Positions 35,135 through 45,896 of a DNA stretch of 64,000 nucleotides are shown here, one piece after another. The notes under the pieces were generated by a model. The model was not told where the DNA came from, did not search any database, and saw nothing but the letters and a program-made list of their open reading frames with translations. This DNA is from Eucalyptus grandis. Taxonomy: Eukaryota > Streptophyta > Magnoliopsida > Myrtales > Myrtaceae. The DNA is taken from positions 4,474,001 to 4,538,000 of the forward strand of contig NC_052617.1 in assembly GCF_016545825.1 (NCBI RefSeq), written 5' to 3'. How positions within the stretch are numbered: the first letter of the stretch is position 1; the number at the start of each line of letters is the position of its first letter. Both the position numbers and the translations under genes were made by a program.

Positions 35135-38100
35135 AGACCAGAAAAAAAAAAAAAAATTCGCTCAAAAGTGAATACAAAGAGGGAATTGCCATAACAAGAA
35201 AATAAGCCCACCTATGTGTTGAGTAGTAGGGGTGTCCAAAAACTTGACCCGACCCGAGCACGACCCAAACATGAAACAAGTTGAGTACATGTTTCGGATC
35301 TTAATATTGTTTGGGTAATTGTCATGAAACAAGAAAATAAACATGTTTTGAGTTGGGTTAGGGTCGAAACATTGTTCAGTCCTGAAAACATTATTGGTTT
35401 CGTGTGTTTGAAACAAACATGTTCTCCTCTCACCCAAACCCAAACACTCTGTACCCAAACACATTATTGATTCTCTCGACGCGATGATTACGCCTTCTCT
35501 GGTCGTCGACTTCGCCACTGCCGCCGCTATTGACGACTACACCCTCTTGGAAGATTCCGCCGCCGCCCTCTTCTTTGCTCCTCGCATTCTGTGTTTCGCA
35601 GAGCAAGTCCCTTGCCCTGTAGTAGCAAGAGGAGGAGAAGGCCCCCCTCCCTTGGTCAATTCGAAGAACAACTCCCTTACTCAATCCGAAACTGCAGCAC
35701 CTTTGTTGGGTGCGTATTCGATCTCTCTTGCATTCTAGGTTATGTTCAATGTTCATCAAAATGTGTGGGTGTGTGTGTGGGGCTCCGCTGCCCCTCCTTT
35801 GATTTGCTTGTGGTGTGAGGTTTCGTCTTCTTTACGCATTGGTTTGTGTTTGAATTTGTGCGGTGATGTAGTTGGGTAGAATCTGCGTGCACTTGTGATT
35901 TTCTCTTGTTTCTAGATCCTTGTGTTTCCTATGTTCATTTTGGGATTCATCATTTTTCATCAAAGTTGAGCGTAGTTGTTTTTCCAGAGCAAGATCCACT
36001 TTGTGTGAGGTGCAAATTTGGGAGCTTAGTTTGAAGCTAGGTTTGATGTTTGTTTGGGATCCTTGGAAATTGAGTATGCTTAGATTTTCTTGTGTGGACT
36101 CGCTTGATTAATGTTATGCAACAATGATTATTTAGCATAAGTACCTTTATAATAAAACTTTGTGAATACAAGCTACATAAAAGATATTGTTACAATCCAA
36201 CTTGGATTGATGTTTTTTCCTTCATTTTCTTTTTTATCTTTCAGGTACATTGATACTGATTATTCTGATTATTTATGATATTTGTTTCATGCGATAATTC
36301 TTCTAGAAGAGAATTTCATAGTCGATTTTGATTCATTGGGCATTTTCTTGGTCCCCTGTATTTTCATGTTGGACTTGAAGTCTTAACTATTTCTTACTGA
36401 GTGTAATACATGAAAATCAGTTTATTCATGTGCTGATATTGTTATATGCTTTAGGTTGTTTACTATTTAGGTAGAAGATGGGGGCCTAGCTTTCTTGGTA
36501 GGGTTGATGCTTCTGAGGTTGGACTTTTTTATCTGAGTTATCATTTTGGTCATGGGATGTTACACCTCTTGTTTGATATTTACTTATATTTTCTACCTAA
36601 ATCAAAGCATTGACAATTCTAAATTTCACATAAAAAAAGAGTGTATTTTTCATTCAGATATCCTATCTTCCCATTTGGAGGAAAAGAGATTTGTTGAAGA
36701 CAAAAATCCTTTTAAAGGCTGACAGTAATAGTGGGTCAGGACAAGCCTACTTTGAAAGCCAAGTCTACTTTATGATAGTAAGGCTACATTTGTGTTGTTA
36801 TTTTAGATGTGTGCGTGTCTCTAAGTATATGCAAACTCAGTGAAATTCTTGCCGATATAGTTGCATTAAACCTACTACTTGTTCCATTAGTTATATTATG
36901 CAGTCCTCATTTCATTTTCAAACATTGTTTACATGTCTTCCAGTAAATATTCTTGAATTTTCTTGTTCATTTTTTAGATATTTGGCTTACCTTCCGTTGT
37001 CATAATCCTACTGCTTGTTTCACTTGACGACCTACTTTCCGTTTATTTAAATTCAGAGAACTGGCTTGTTTCTTATTAAACATTTCCTTTTATTTACATG
37101 GTGAATGTAGTATTTTTTTAGGATCATAATACCATAATGGCAATTGGATCCAAGTCATATAATGTTGACTCACTAGTTTTCATGTCTTCAAGTTGATGTT
37201 TGATCTTCAAATTCAAGAATTTTGTGCTCTTTGCACATTGTTGTTTCAGGTTTTTGTTTTTCTTTCAAGTTGATTATGTTGCTCAATTTTTGAAGATTTT
37301 TTGAGCTATATTACTAGGGGCAAAAGTTGAAAAATTGTGTTGAATCATAGGTACAAACTAACCATGTGTTTCAATTTTGCAAAGAAATAATAATGCTTGT
37401 AACCTGCAATAGAGGATGAAACCATGACTATTTTTTTAGCGCCTTCCAATGCTAGCTTACTATCAATTATTGAAATAATAATTTGCAGGCTCTAAGTGTT
37501 ATAAATAGAAGGATTGCTAGATATTTTCAGTGGGTGGTTCTAATGTCACAAATAAAATAAGGAGATCTATAATGTGAGAACATTTTAAAGAGATTCCTGG
37601 TAAAAAAAAGGCTGAATGTTTATATTGTAGCACTCTTATTGGTTGTGTTAAGAGTTGTGTTAGTGGTTAAGGGACTAACTCAATGCATCATCATCAAGCT
37701 AGATGTAAGAAATATCCATATGCAGACATCGGAAAAAAAGTAAAAAAATGCCTCAAGTCAAGTTATTGGGGGTGATAGTTCATCAGGTCCTTGGAAATTT
37801 GATCATGATACTAGTAGAAAAGAATTAGTGATCATATTTATTCTTAGTGAATTGCCTTTTAAATTGGTAGAGCATGAGAAATTTTGTCAATTTGTGAATA
37901 GAATCTAACTAAAATTCTTAATCCCATCACGCAACACATTAGGGTAAAATTGTTATGATTTATACATGGATGAAAGAAGTAAATTAAAGAAATATTTCTC
38001 CGAGACATGAAAGAGTATTTCTAACAACTGACACATGGACATCTTGTCAAAATTTAAGTTATATGTGTCTGACTACTCATTTTGTTGATACCGATTAAAA

Positions 38101-38864
38101 ATTACAAAAAATATATTAAATTTTTATCAAATCTCAGGTCATTCTACTGAGATAATAGGAAAAGCAAATGAGAAATGTTTGACTAATTGAGGGATCCAAA
38201 GTGTTTTTTCTATCACTGTAGATAATGCTAACTCAAATAACTTGGGAGTTCAATACCTAAAAAATATACTTAACACTTGGAACTCTCTATTATTGATTGA
38301 GAGGTGAGTTACTCCATGTGAGGTGTTATACTCATATATTAAGTTTGATTGTTAGAGAGAGGGGTTAAAAGACATAAACGATTTGATTGCTAGAATACGT
38401 TCAGTCATACGGTATTTGAGATCTTCCCATAGCAGGCTAAGAAACTTTAAGGTTTTGTTGAATTAGAGAATATTGAGTAGAAGAGTCTTGTATGTTTGGA
38501 TGTGGAAATTCGTTGGAACTCAACATGTATGATGTTGGAATTAGTTTTGAAGTTTGAAAGAGTTTTTAGTAATATGAAATTTTGGAATAGCAAATATGCC
38601 CAAGAGCTTTCCAAGGGGAAAAAGTTGCTTACTAGTAAGGATTGGAATTATGCACGTTACTTTCTTCCTTTTCTGAAGTTGTTCTTTAATACAACTATAA
38701 AAATTTTAGGTTCTTCTTATGTCGTTAGAAATAATATGGCAAAGAATGTGTATGGGATTTATATGATGATTGAGAGATATTGTAGAAATGAGGACCAAAA
38801 CTTGCAAGAAATGACTCAAAGAATGAAAATGAAATTATGTAAGTATTTTGGCAACGTGAACAAT

Positions 38865-41800
38865 TGTTGACACCTAAATTTTGGCGATTCGATCGTTTAT
38901 TCACCGAATGGAAAATTAGGGATCGACCTTGACCCCTAGCAAAAATATTAATTAATTGCATCAAAAGCATTTACTACATAGTTCATATTTCCGTTAATTA
39001 CATTTTAATTTGGACTGGCGGCGAGTGGACTCAAATGAAAGACTGGGCCCATGAACTAAAAGAATTTTGTCAAGCTGTCATTACCTGATTAAATTTTGGA
39101 AGATTTTAGGAATATATACATGGAGGTTCACCGTTGAGGATTTGATCGAGCTAGTGGATATAAACATGTGGACCAAGAAAATCAAAGAAAGAAGATCAAC
39201 AGGTTTTGAGGAGGAAAGAGGAATAGATCAAAGCAAGAATATATTTGGGACCATCTATAGGCGTCCATGGGTATGGACGAAATCAAGTCAAATATATTTG
39301 TATATTGATAATAAGGAAAGAAAGATATGCGCTTCAGCTCTTTCCACAAGTAGACACCTTGCTTGGCTTATAAAAGGAGAAAGACCATACACAACCACTA
39401 TTGAGAGAGGGCACGTTCATGAGAGAGAGTCATGGTTGAGCTTCCACACGCACGGCCAAGACTTTGCTTTGCTTGATGCCATCTACCGCAGCGTCTTCCT
39501 CTTGTTGGCCTAAAAGCAGCTATTGTTTTGGCAAACCGATGGACTCCATCACCTAGTGCTTATTTCATTGTTCTAGCAATATCCACCCCCATAGAGAAGA
39601 CCTTGTCGGATTACTTTAGAAGAAAGTTAGCCAGATCTCGGGAGGTTCTCAAAATAATCCACTTGGTGACAGTTGGAGATCGAGGCATAGCAAAAAAAAT
39701 ATTGCTGAACTAGAGTAGAGTCTTGCTCATCTACTCCCTTTGCCCGTTTGCCCTTGCGTGCTCCGACATGTGTCTTACGAACCAACGAGAAGCGCACCAT
39801 CCTAGTTGTGAATTATTGCATCGTGCCTTGTGAACCACCACGAGCATCGATCGGGTTGCTCTTAGCAAAGAAGCATCCATTGTCGTGATTGTGAGTCATT
39901 GCGAGATTTCTTACTAAAGGTTCCACTCGTGACGGTCCTCCTTACCTTGATCATTGACATTGCCGTTCCCTCCGCTGATGTTGCTGCCGATTTTATCTCG
40001 TCTCGAAATAATTTGCTACTATTTTGCAAGTTTTGTCAAGAATGGTCATATTGCAATAAGTGTTGTTGCACGTGAACCGCTCTCCACCGCCACACATTAC
40101 CGCTCACCTCCACTCAGCATTCACTATCAAGGAGTCAATTGCGATCTCGATCCAATCACAAAGTCCAAATTTGGAAGCCAATATTCGAATTAGGTAAAAA
40201 TTTATCCAATTTGATTTCTAAATATTCCATTTCCTCATTTAAAATATCTCGATGCACATGATCAAAGTTCATGATATATAGTCATATCCGTAATCTCAAG
40301 TAGCCTTTTAAATTTGGAAATTTACCTAATTTCACAATATGCATACGATTGATAGTCCGATTTCACGCTCGAAATATGACTCACAATTGCATGGAAAAAT
40401 CGCTAATGCGATCTCACGCTCAAGGCATAATTCGTGATTTTGTTAAAAATTGGCCAATCCGATCTCATGTGCCAGATATGATTCGTCAATTTATTAGATG
40501 GATATCAATCATATTTTGGCTGATTTGCTATCGTGTTGTTTGAATCGATATTGTTTCCATAAAAGAAAACCCAAAAAAAGAAATAGATTTGAGTTGAATT
40601 AGGTTCATCTTAGAATATTGCTCATTTTAGGGTAGTTTGCATGTTTAAGATTAGAAAATTTATTTATTACAATTTTTTAAAATAAAAAATACCAAAAACG
40701 TTAATCTAGGATGTTAGATTCTCTTTTCATTAATTTAGATTGCACGTTTAATTATTGAACAATTTAAATTTCGAATTTTATAATAAAAAAAGAAAAAAAA
40801 ACCTAGAATTAGAACATTCTTTGCATGTCATCTCGTCATTACATATTAGGATAAGATTGCATGTTTAATTTAATTATATATAATCTTTCTAATTAATTAT
40901 AAGTTTAGATAATTTTTCCTAGATAGATTGCATTTTAGGTTAGGGATTACCTAGTCAAGATAACATTCTAGTTTAAATTAGGATTTGGCCTAATATAAGA
41001 TAGACAATTCTTGCTATTTTCTAATTTCAAATTTTACGTAAAATAGCCAAAAAAAACCATTGTCTTAGAATAAATTAGTTTCTTTCTCTAGGATAAATTG
41101 CATACTCATTAAGAAAACACACAAAAAAAAATACTATATTTATGTCATGTAATTTAGGTCATATTGCCATGTCATGTCATGTCATGTTAGATTAGTAACA
41201 TGTATTGCATAAAACATGATTCTCATTAAAAAAAAGTGAAAATAAAGAATTAAGTGATTGCGTGTTAATTAGAAATTATATCTAAGATCGTTGATGTGAA
41301 TTCTAATATAACATTGTAGATGCTTTTGTTACTATGAGGTAAGTCCTATAATTTATTTATTGCTTTATTTTGATGTTAAATCGGTGGTTTGTGTTGGAAG
41401 ATATGCATCGGATGGATTTCGAAGATATACTTAGAAGGAATCACGCTTGATTATATTTGTGTATAAATTAGTTAGGAATTAATGTCAATCGTTTATACAA
41501 ACATTTTCTTGCCTTTATTACATCAACCTTGTATTGTATTTACAACACATTGTACATTGAGACAATACAATGAATTACAATTTCTCCAGAATTCTCTTGA
41601 TCTTCTCTCGATACTCCATCTTCTTTCAGTTTGCGCACATGTATGATTACCTCACATGTTAGGGAAGTAAATTAAAATCAATTCGAGCTGTTTGCAAAAC
41701 ATTTTTTAAATAAAAGAGAAATGTACCAAAATGTCATTAGAGAAATCTACCGTAATTAAGTTCCTGAACTCACAATCTCTAATTCATAAGAGTAAAGTAA

Positions 41801-42003
41801 ATCTCCCGTTACTTTACTTGGGTTTTTAATCGACCCACCTAAGAATAAATTAGTGACAACTCCTAATTGAAAAATCATTTGCATGTTAAGAACTTAATCC
41901 TAAGTCGTGAATTGATATAAGCTTGGGAGAGCCCGAGCTAAATTTAGGCTTAATAATTCATTAGCCAAACCCTAGGTAATGCATCCGAGATTAAGTCACG
42001 ACA
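38865..42003 (+). mobile_element. Solo LTR of a large LTR retrotransposon (about 3.1 kb) inserted in the hAT pseudogene
   Basis: The insertion starts TGTTGACACCTAAATTTTGG at 38865 and ends TCACGACA at 42003, giving the canonical TG...CA of an LTR. It is flanked by ACAAT (38860-38864) and ACAAC (42004-42008), a 5-bp target duplication with one mismatch. Removing it rejoins the hAT reading frame (GNV then NNINVTLF). No gag or pol protein is recognisable and no second copy of the TGTTGACACC start was found, hence a solo LTR. A promoter-like TATAAAA lies at 39369-39375. Around 40330-40500 there are degenerate repeats of about 60 bases (GATCTCACGCTC-like). Length and style suggest a Ty3/gypsy element of the Tat/Ogre type, which is inference. 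The frame at 39067-39513 has no recognisable domain. Confidence 0.7.
39369..39375 (+). promoter_or_regulatory. TATA box of the LTR
   Basis: TATAAAA within GGCTTATAAAAGGAGAAAGA, about 500 bases inside the LTR, on the strand expected for the element. It is inferred to be the U3 promoter from sequence alone. Confidence 0.5.
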
Positions 42004-42590
42004 ACAACATAAATGTCACTTTATTCATTGCTTATGTATTTAACCCGCGACATAAGTGAGACATTTGTGATGTGTATGATTAGTCATCTTTATGAAAGCA
42101 AGGAGGCAGAAACTTTACAAGAAAAAGTGATAACATCTTTGACATTATTGTTTAAGCAATGTTGCACGGGCGTATGCCCTCAAAGCAACTTAAGACTAAA
42201 GAGCACAAGGATGGTAATCATGTCAAAGTCCTTAGTGATTGGTGCTGATATTATGACCGAAATATATTTTAGCCAAACCGAACAACAATATTTAGATGAA
42301 AAATCTAAACTGGACAAGTACTTGGAGGAAGCATGTGAACATTACTTCATCGAGATATCCTATACTTTCTATCGTTGCTCGAGATAACTTGGTTGTGCCC
42401 ATCTTGACTATAGCATTGAAGGCGGCATTTAGCACAGGAGGTCGTGTGCTTGATATGTTTCGTAGTTCCTTGACCTCGACCATGGTGGAAGCTCTTATAT
42501 GTGCTTAAGATCGGTTTCAATTTGCGCCACTTTTATGTTCAATTGAGGAGGACTTAGAGTCACTTGAAATCTTTGAGTCAGGTGAGAAAA

Positions 42591-44039
42591 TATGATTTTA
42601 AAATATTTATACATTTCTTTATTTTAATGCATACATTAGTTCTCATTTTTGTTGTGAATTTATTGTAGAGTTGCCAAATACGACCACGGAGTTAAACTCG
42701 ATATTGACTTCTCTTGATAATTGACATTTTAGAGGTTAGTATTTTATAATGTGCAACTCATGTAAGTCCTATTTCTCTTTTTGCACTCCTAACAATATCT
42801 TTTGGTTCTCAGATTTTTCAATTTTGTGCTAAATTTAGATACAAGCATTGCTGGCTTCCCTACTCGCCAAGCGCATAGATTCTTCGATTTCTGAAGGACC
42901 CCTAGTGGTGCCTCTTGATTGCAAATTGATATGGCACTGTCATAGGCTTAACCTTGTTTGCTGCAGAAAATAGAACACTAACAAACTTTGTAGTCTAAGG
43001 ACATGAGTACTAATTCTTCTTACCAGATCTGTCGCATTGGAAATTATATTTGCTTGTTTGAGAACATATCCAATGTTTGTATGCTTCATTCTTGTATGGA
43101 ATTTTACCTCTTTCTTTGAAAGAAACCATTGTCCTGAACATGTCTACATCATGGTTGTAGTGTGTGAATTTAACAAAGTTCTTATCTTATTGCCTACAGT
43201 TGGGTTCCGTCTCCTCATATTCAAGTTGCAGTTTGCCAGGAGTTTCCACCTCTTTGGTATGTATCCAACAATTTCTCAAGAGTTAGAAAGCCAATTTGCT
43301 TTCTTCCCAAATAGTGTCTCTCCATATGGGAATGCTACTCTCCATGTTATACCTTTTTTTTTACAATTTGATAATTTTGGGATGATGCCTCAGCTGTCAT
43401 TCCTATTGCATTTCCAATGTATATGTCTACGATTTATGGTGGATTGCTCACTTATGGGTAAGTTCATTTTCAACTTCTGCTTATGATAAAAGTTCCTAAA
43501 GCCTTAAGACTGAAGGCATTATCTTTTAGATTTGTTGTTCTTTAGGAATTAAATGGTCTTTTACTTCAAAAAAAATTATACCAAAGAAAAGGGAGGTGGA
43601 AAAAAAAGAAGAAGGAAAACCCGGAAACCCGACCTGACCTGACTTGAATTTTTGATGTGGGTCTAATGTGTTTCGGATCGGATAACATCAAAACCCGACC
43701 CATTGACACAGTGACTAGGACGCCACGAGCGGCTGATCTATCCGCCAATCATGCCTTGTTATTGCAACTCTTGGTTCTGGCCGTAAAATAAAATTCACAT
43801 CTTTTGGAGAAAGAATTGGGCCCATTGGGTTTCAAGCTGGGCCCAGACGCAAAACCGCCAAAAGACTGTTGGCGCATACCAACAGCCGCCGCCATTTTTT
43901 TTTATTAAAAAAAATACATATATAAATACGAAAAAAAGAAACATCAAAACTACCAATTTGAGCAGCGCACGTTCATCGCATTCGAAGTGAAAAGGACGAA
44001 GGAAGAAGAAGAAGGAAGGAGAAGAAGCAGCAGCGATCG
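42591..44039. other. hAT right flank and universal stress protein promoter
   Basis: The frame at 43037-43486 is not recognised and probably chance. 43616-43710 holds the CCCGACC-rich hAT subterminal sequence. 43865-44039 is the likely promoter and leader of the USP gene; it contains TATAAATA at about 43920-43927 and a GAAGAAGAAGAAGG purine tract just before the start codon. Confidence 0.45.
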
Positions 44040-45896
44040 ATGGCGAGCAATCTGGGGTGCGTGGTCGTGGCCGTCGACGGCAGCGAGGAGAGCATGAACG
44101 CCCTCCGGTGGGCCCTCGACAACCTCAAGCTCCGGCCCCGGCCGATCCCCTCCTCCTCCTCCTCCTTCGTCGTCCTCCACGTCCAGTCGCCGCCGTCCAT
44201 CGTCGCCGGCCTCAACCCCGGCGCCATCCCCTTCGGCGGCCCCAGTCAGTACTCCCTTCTCCCTCCCCTCCCCGTCGCTCTCGACTATTTCCTATCCTCT
44301 CCGCTCGTTCTGTCGCTATTTTCAGTTCGATCGCCTGATTTGGTGATATGCGAATAGGCGATTTGGAGGTGCCGGCTTTCACGGCGGCGATCGAGGCGCA
44401 CCAGCAGCGGATCACGCAGGCCATACTGGATCGCGCCAGGGAGATATGCTCCGATAAGGACGTAGGCATCTCCGTCTCGCGCTTCTTCGTTTCTGTGTCG
44501 ATCGCGGCTGCTGTTTTGACTTCTGATTGCCTCTGTTGGGGAGCTCGATTGCATTCGTTGTGTTCTGTTAAGTATGCGGCGCGAGATATGCGATGGTTCG
44601 ACATAGCACGGATTTACGGCGTAGCTTGTGGCGTTTGAATCAGCAGTTTCTGTTTTCCGGGATTTTGTCCTTAATTTACTCTAAATAGTTCCGACTATGT
44701 TGAGACATCTCTGGCAGTGTGCGTTCCGGTCTTCCATGTCAATTGGTGGAAACGCTCTGCAGTGATTCTATGACCATGTCCGAAACTTATACTTCCATGC
44801 TGTAGCCTTTGTGGACCTCTGGCTCTCTTGATAGGTCTAGCATCCGTTGTTAGAGGAATCGTTGTTGAATTTCTGCATATTGCTTTCGATGCAGGTGAAC
44901 ATTAAGACGGAAGTTGTAATTGGCGATCCGAAGGAAAAGATTTGTGAAGTTGTGGAGAACTTGAATGCGGACCTGCTAGTGATGGGATGCCGAGCTTTTG
45001 GCCCTATTAAAAGGTTGGTCCTTCACATCAGATGATCCTATGGTTGATTAATTAGCTGTTTTATGTAAATTCGCACGATTGGCGCGTCTAAGTTGTGTTT
45101 TCCTTTACTTCACATGCTTTCAATTCATTTTGTTGGATGGAACTAGTAAGTTTTATCGTCCTTATTGAACCATAATAACATCTTATCCAAGGACAAGTTT
45201 TGGACATGACCTCCTAGTAAGATAAAATGCGTGGCTTTAGTAATACCATTTGAGTTTTGTCTTATATGAGATATCGCATTCTTATAATGGTTGGTTGGGG
45301 TGTCGAGACATAAGTGAAATGTTAGATTAATCATTTAATTTGAAAACTTTGCTGTTAGGGAAGTGAAGTCACCAACAATGTACTTACAGCATATTTCTTG
45401 AAATTTCGCCTCATGAGAGCCTTGCACATGGTAGATAAGATGTTGATGTAAGCACATCGATGAAGTAACTATGAATTATGTTAAAATCTCTGAAGCAAAA
45501 GTTTCAGGGGAGGGGAGATTTTATGTATTAAACTCATACACCAATAACAAGCGATAAAAATATCAACACCCCTTCTCATGTGCAAATTGATCTAAGAACA
45601 GAACATGGAATTGATGAAAGGGGAACAAGACAAACATTAACCACATGTAAATGAGCATATGAAATATTAAACAAGCTATGAAGAATTGAGACTTGACTAA
45701 TACCTTATGAAACAAACTGCTTTCCAAAAAAACTGAAGTTATTAAAAATGGATCAACAGGTAATCTTGTATGAACTCTTTGTACTTTTTTGAACCGATTG
45801 TTCTTTGACAGGATGTTTTTGGGAAGCGTGAGCAACTACTGCACCAACCACGCTCAGTGCCCTGTTATCATAATCAAGGGAAAAGGCGATTGTTGA
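44040..45896 (+). CDS. Universal stress protein A-like (USP family), four exons
   Basis: Small cytosolic alpha/beta protein of the adenine-nucleotide alpha-hydrolase fold; plant members bind ATP and respond to stress, with no defined reaction. Exons are 44040-44244, 44358-44461, 44895-45013 and 45812-45896, total 513 nt (170 residues), with clean GT-AG borders and phases. The N-terminus VVVAVDGSEESMNALRWALD carries the conserved first strand and Asp. VVLHVQ is the next strand. TEVVIGDPKEKICEVVENLN then NADLLVMGCRAFGPIKR-MFLGSVSNYC give the nucleotide-binding loop. The second glycine of the textbook G-2X-G-9X-G motif is Ala (GCRA). I recall GSRA in the Arabidopsis relative At1g09740, so this looks like a subfamily trait rather than a defect. 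The final strand is CPVIIIKGKG, with TGA at 45894. The start is chosen because MASNLGC begins the domain directly. The aspartic protease gene lies 4.7 kb downstream. Confidence 0.88.

Larger units (their letters stand above)
37565..42590 (+). pseudogene. hAT transposase (BED-finger, RICESLEEPER-like), degenerate and split by an LTR
   Basis: Transposase of hAT DNA elements. Near 37580-37735 the sequence encodes EHFKEIPGKKKAECLYCST and later HHHQARCKKYP, the C2HC layout of a BED zinc finger, with a stop between them. Further fragments follow, then an open 124-residue piece (38496-38870) with VEIRWNSTCMMLELVLKFER, SKDWNYARYFLPFLKLFFNT and MKLCKYFGNVNN, typical of the hAT core. The frame is cut at 38864 by an LTR and resumes at 42004 with INVTLFIAYVFNPRHK (family usual LDPRYK). 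The C-terminal dimerisation block appears at 42338-42506 (RYPILSIVARDNLVVPI, AFSTGGRVLDMFRSSLT, VEALICA). Several stops and frameshifts are present throughout, so it is not functional. It was already broken or broke independently of the LTR insertion. Confidence 0.8.
35227..43717 (+). mobile_element. Decayed hAT element (approximate borders)
   Basis: The left border is proposed at TAGGGGTGTCCAAAAACTTG, followed by GACCCGACCCGAGC; plant hAT termini often look like this. On the right, CCCGACCTGACCTGACTTGA and ACCCGACCCATTGACAC (43616-43710) are in mirrored orientation, ending near CTA at 43717. Between them lie a BED-finger remnant, hAT transposase fragments and the hAT C-terminal dimerisation region, all on the plus strand. 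A 3.1-kb LTR is inserted inside. Without it the element is about 5.3 kb. No convincing 8-bp target duplication was found, so the borders are provisional. About 35480-37550 (probable leader and introns) has no recognised coding sequence. Confidence 0.45.

Noticed and set aside
43037..43486. 149-codon Phe-rich frame downstream of the hAT remnant
   Set aside because: Composition follows T-rich DNA and no domain is recognised; probably chance.
44995..45013. Loss of the second glycine in the USP nucleotide-binding loop (GCRA) as a defect
   Set aside because: I recall the Arabidopsis relative At1g09740 having GSRA at this place, so it is likely a normal subfamily feature.
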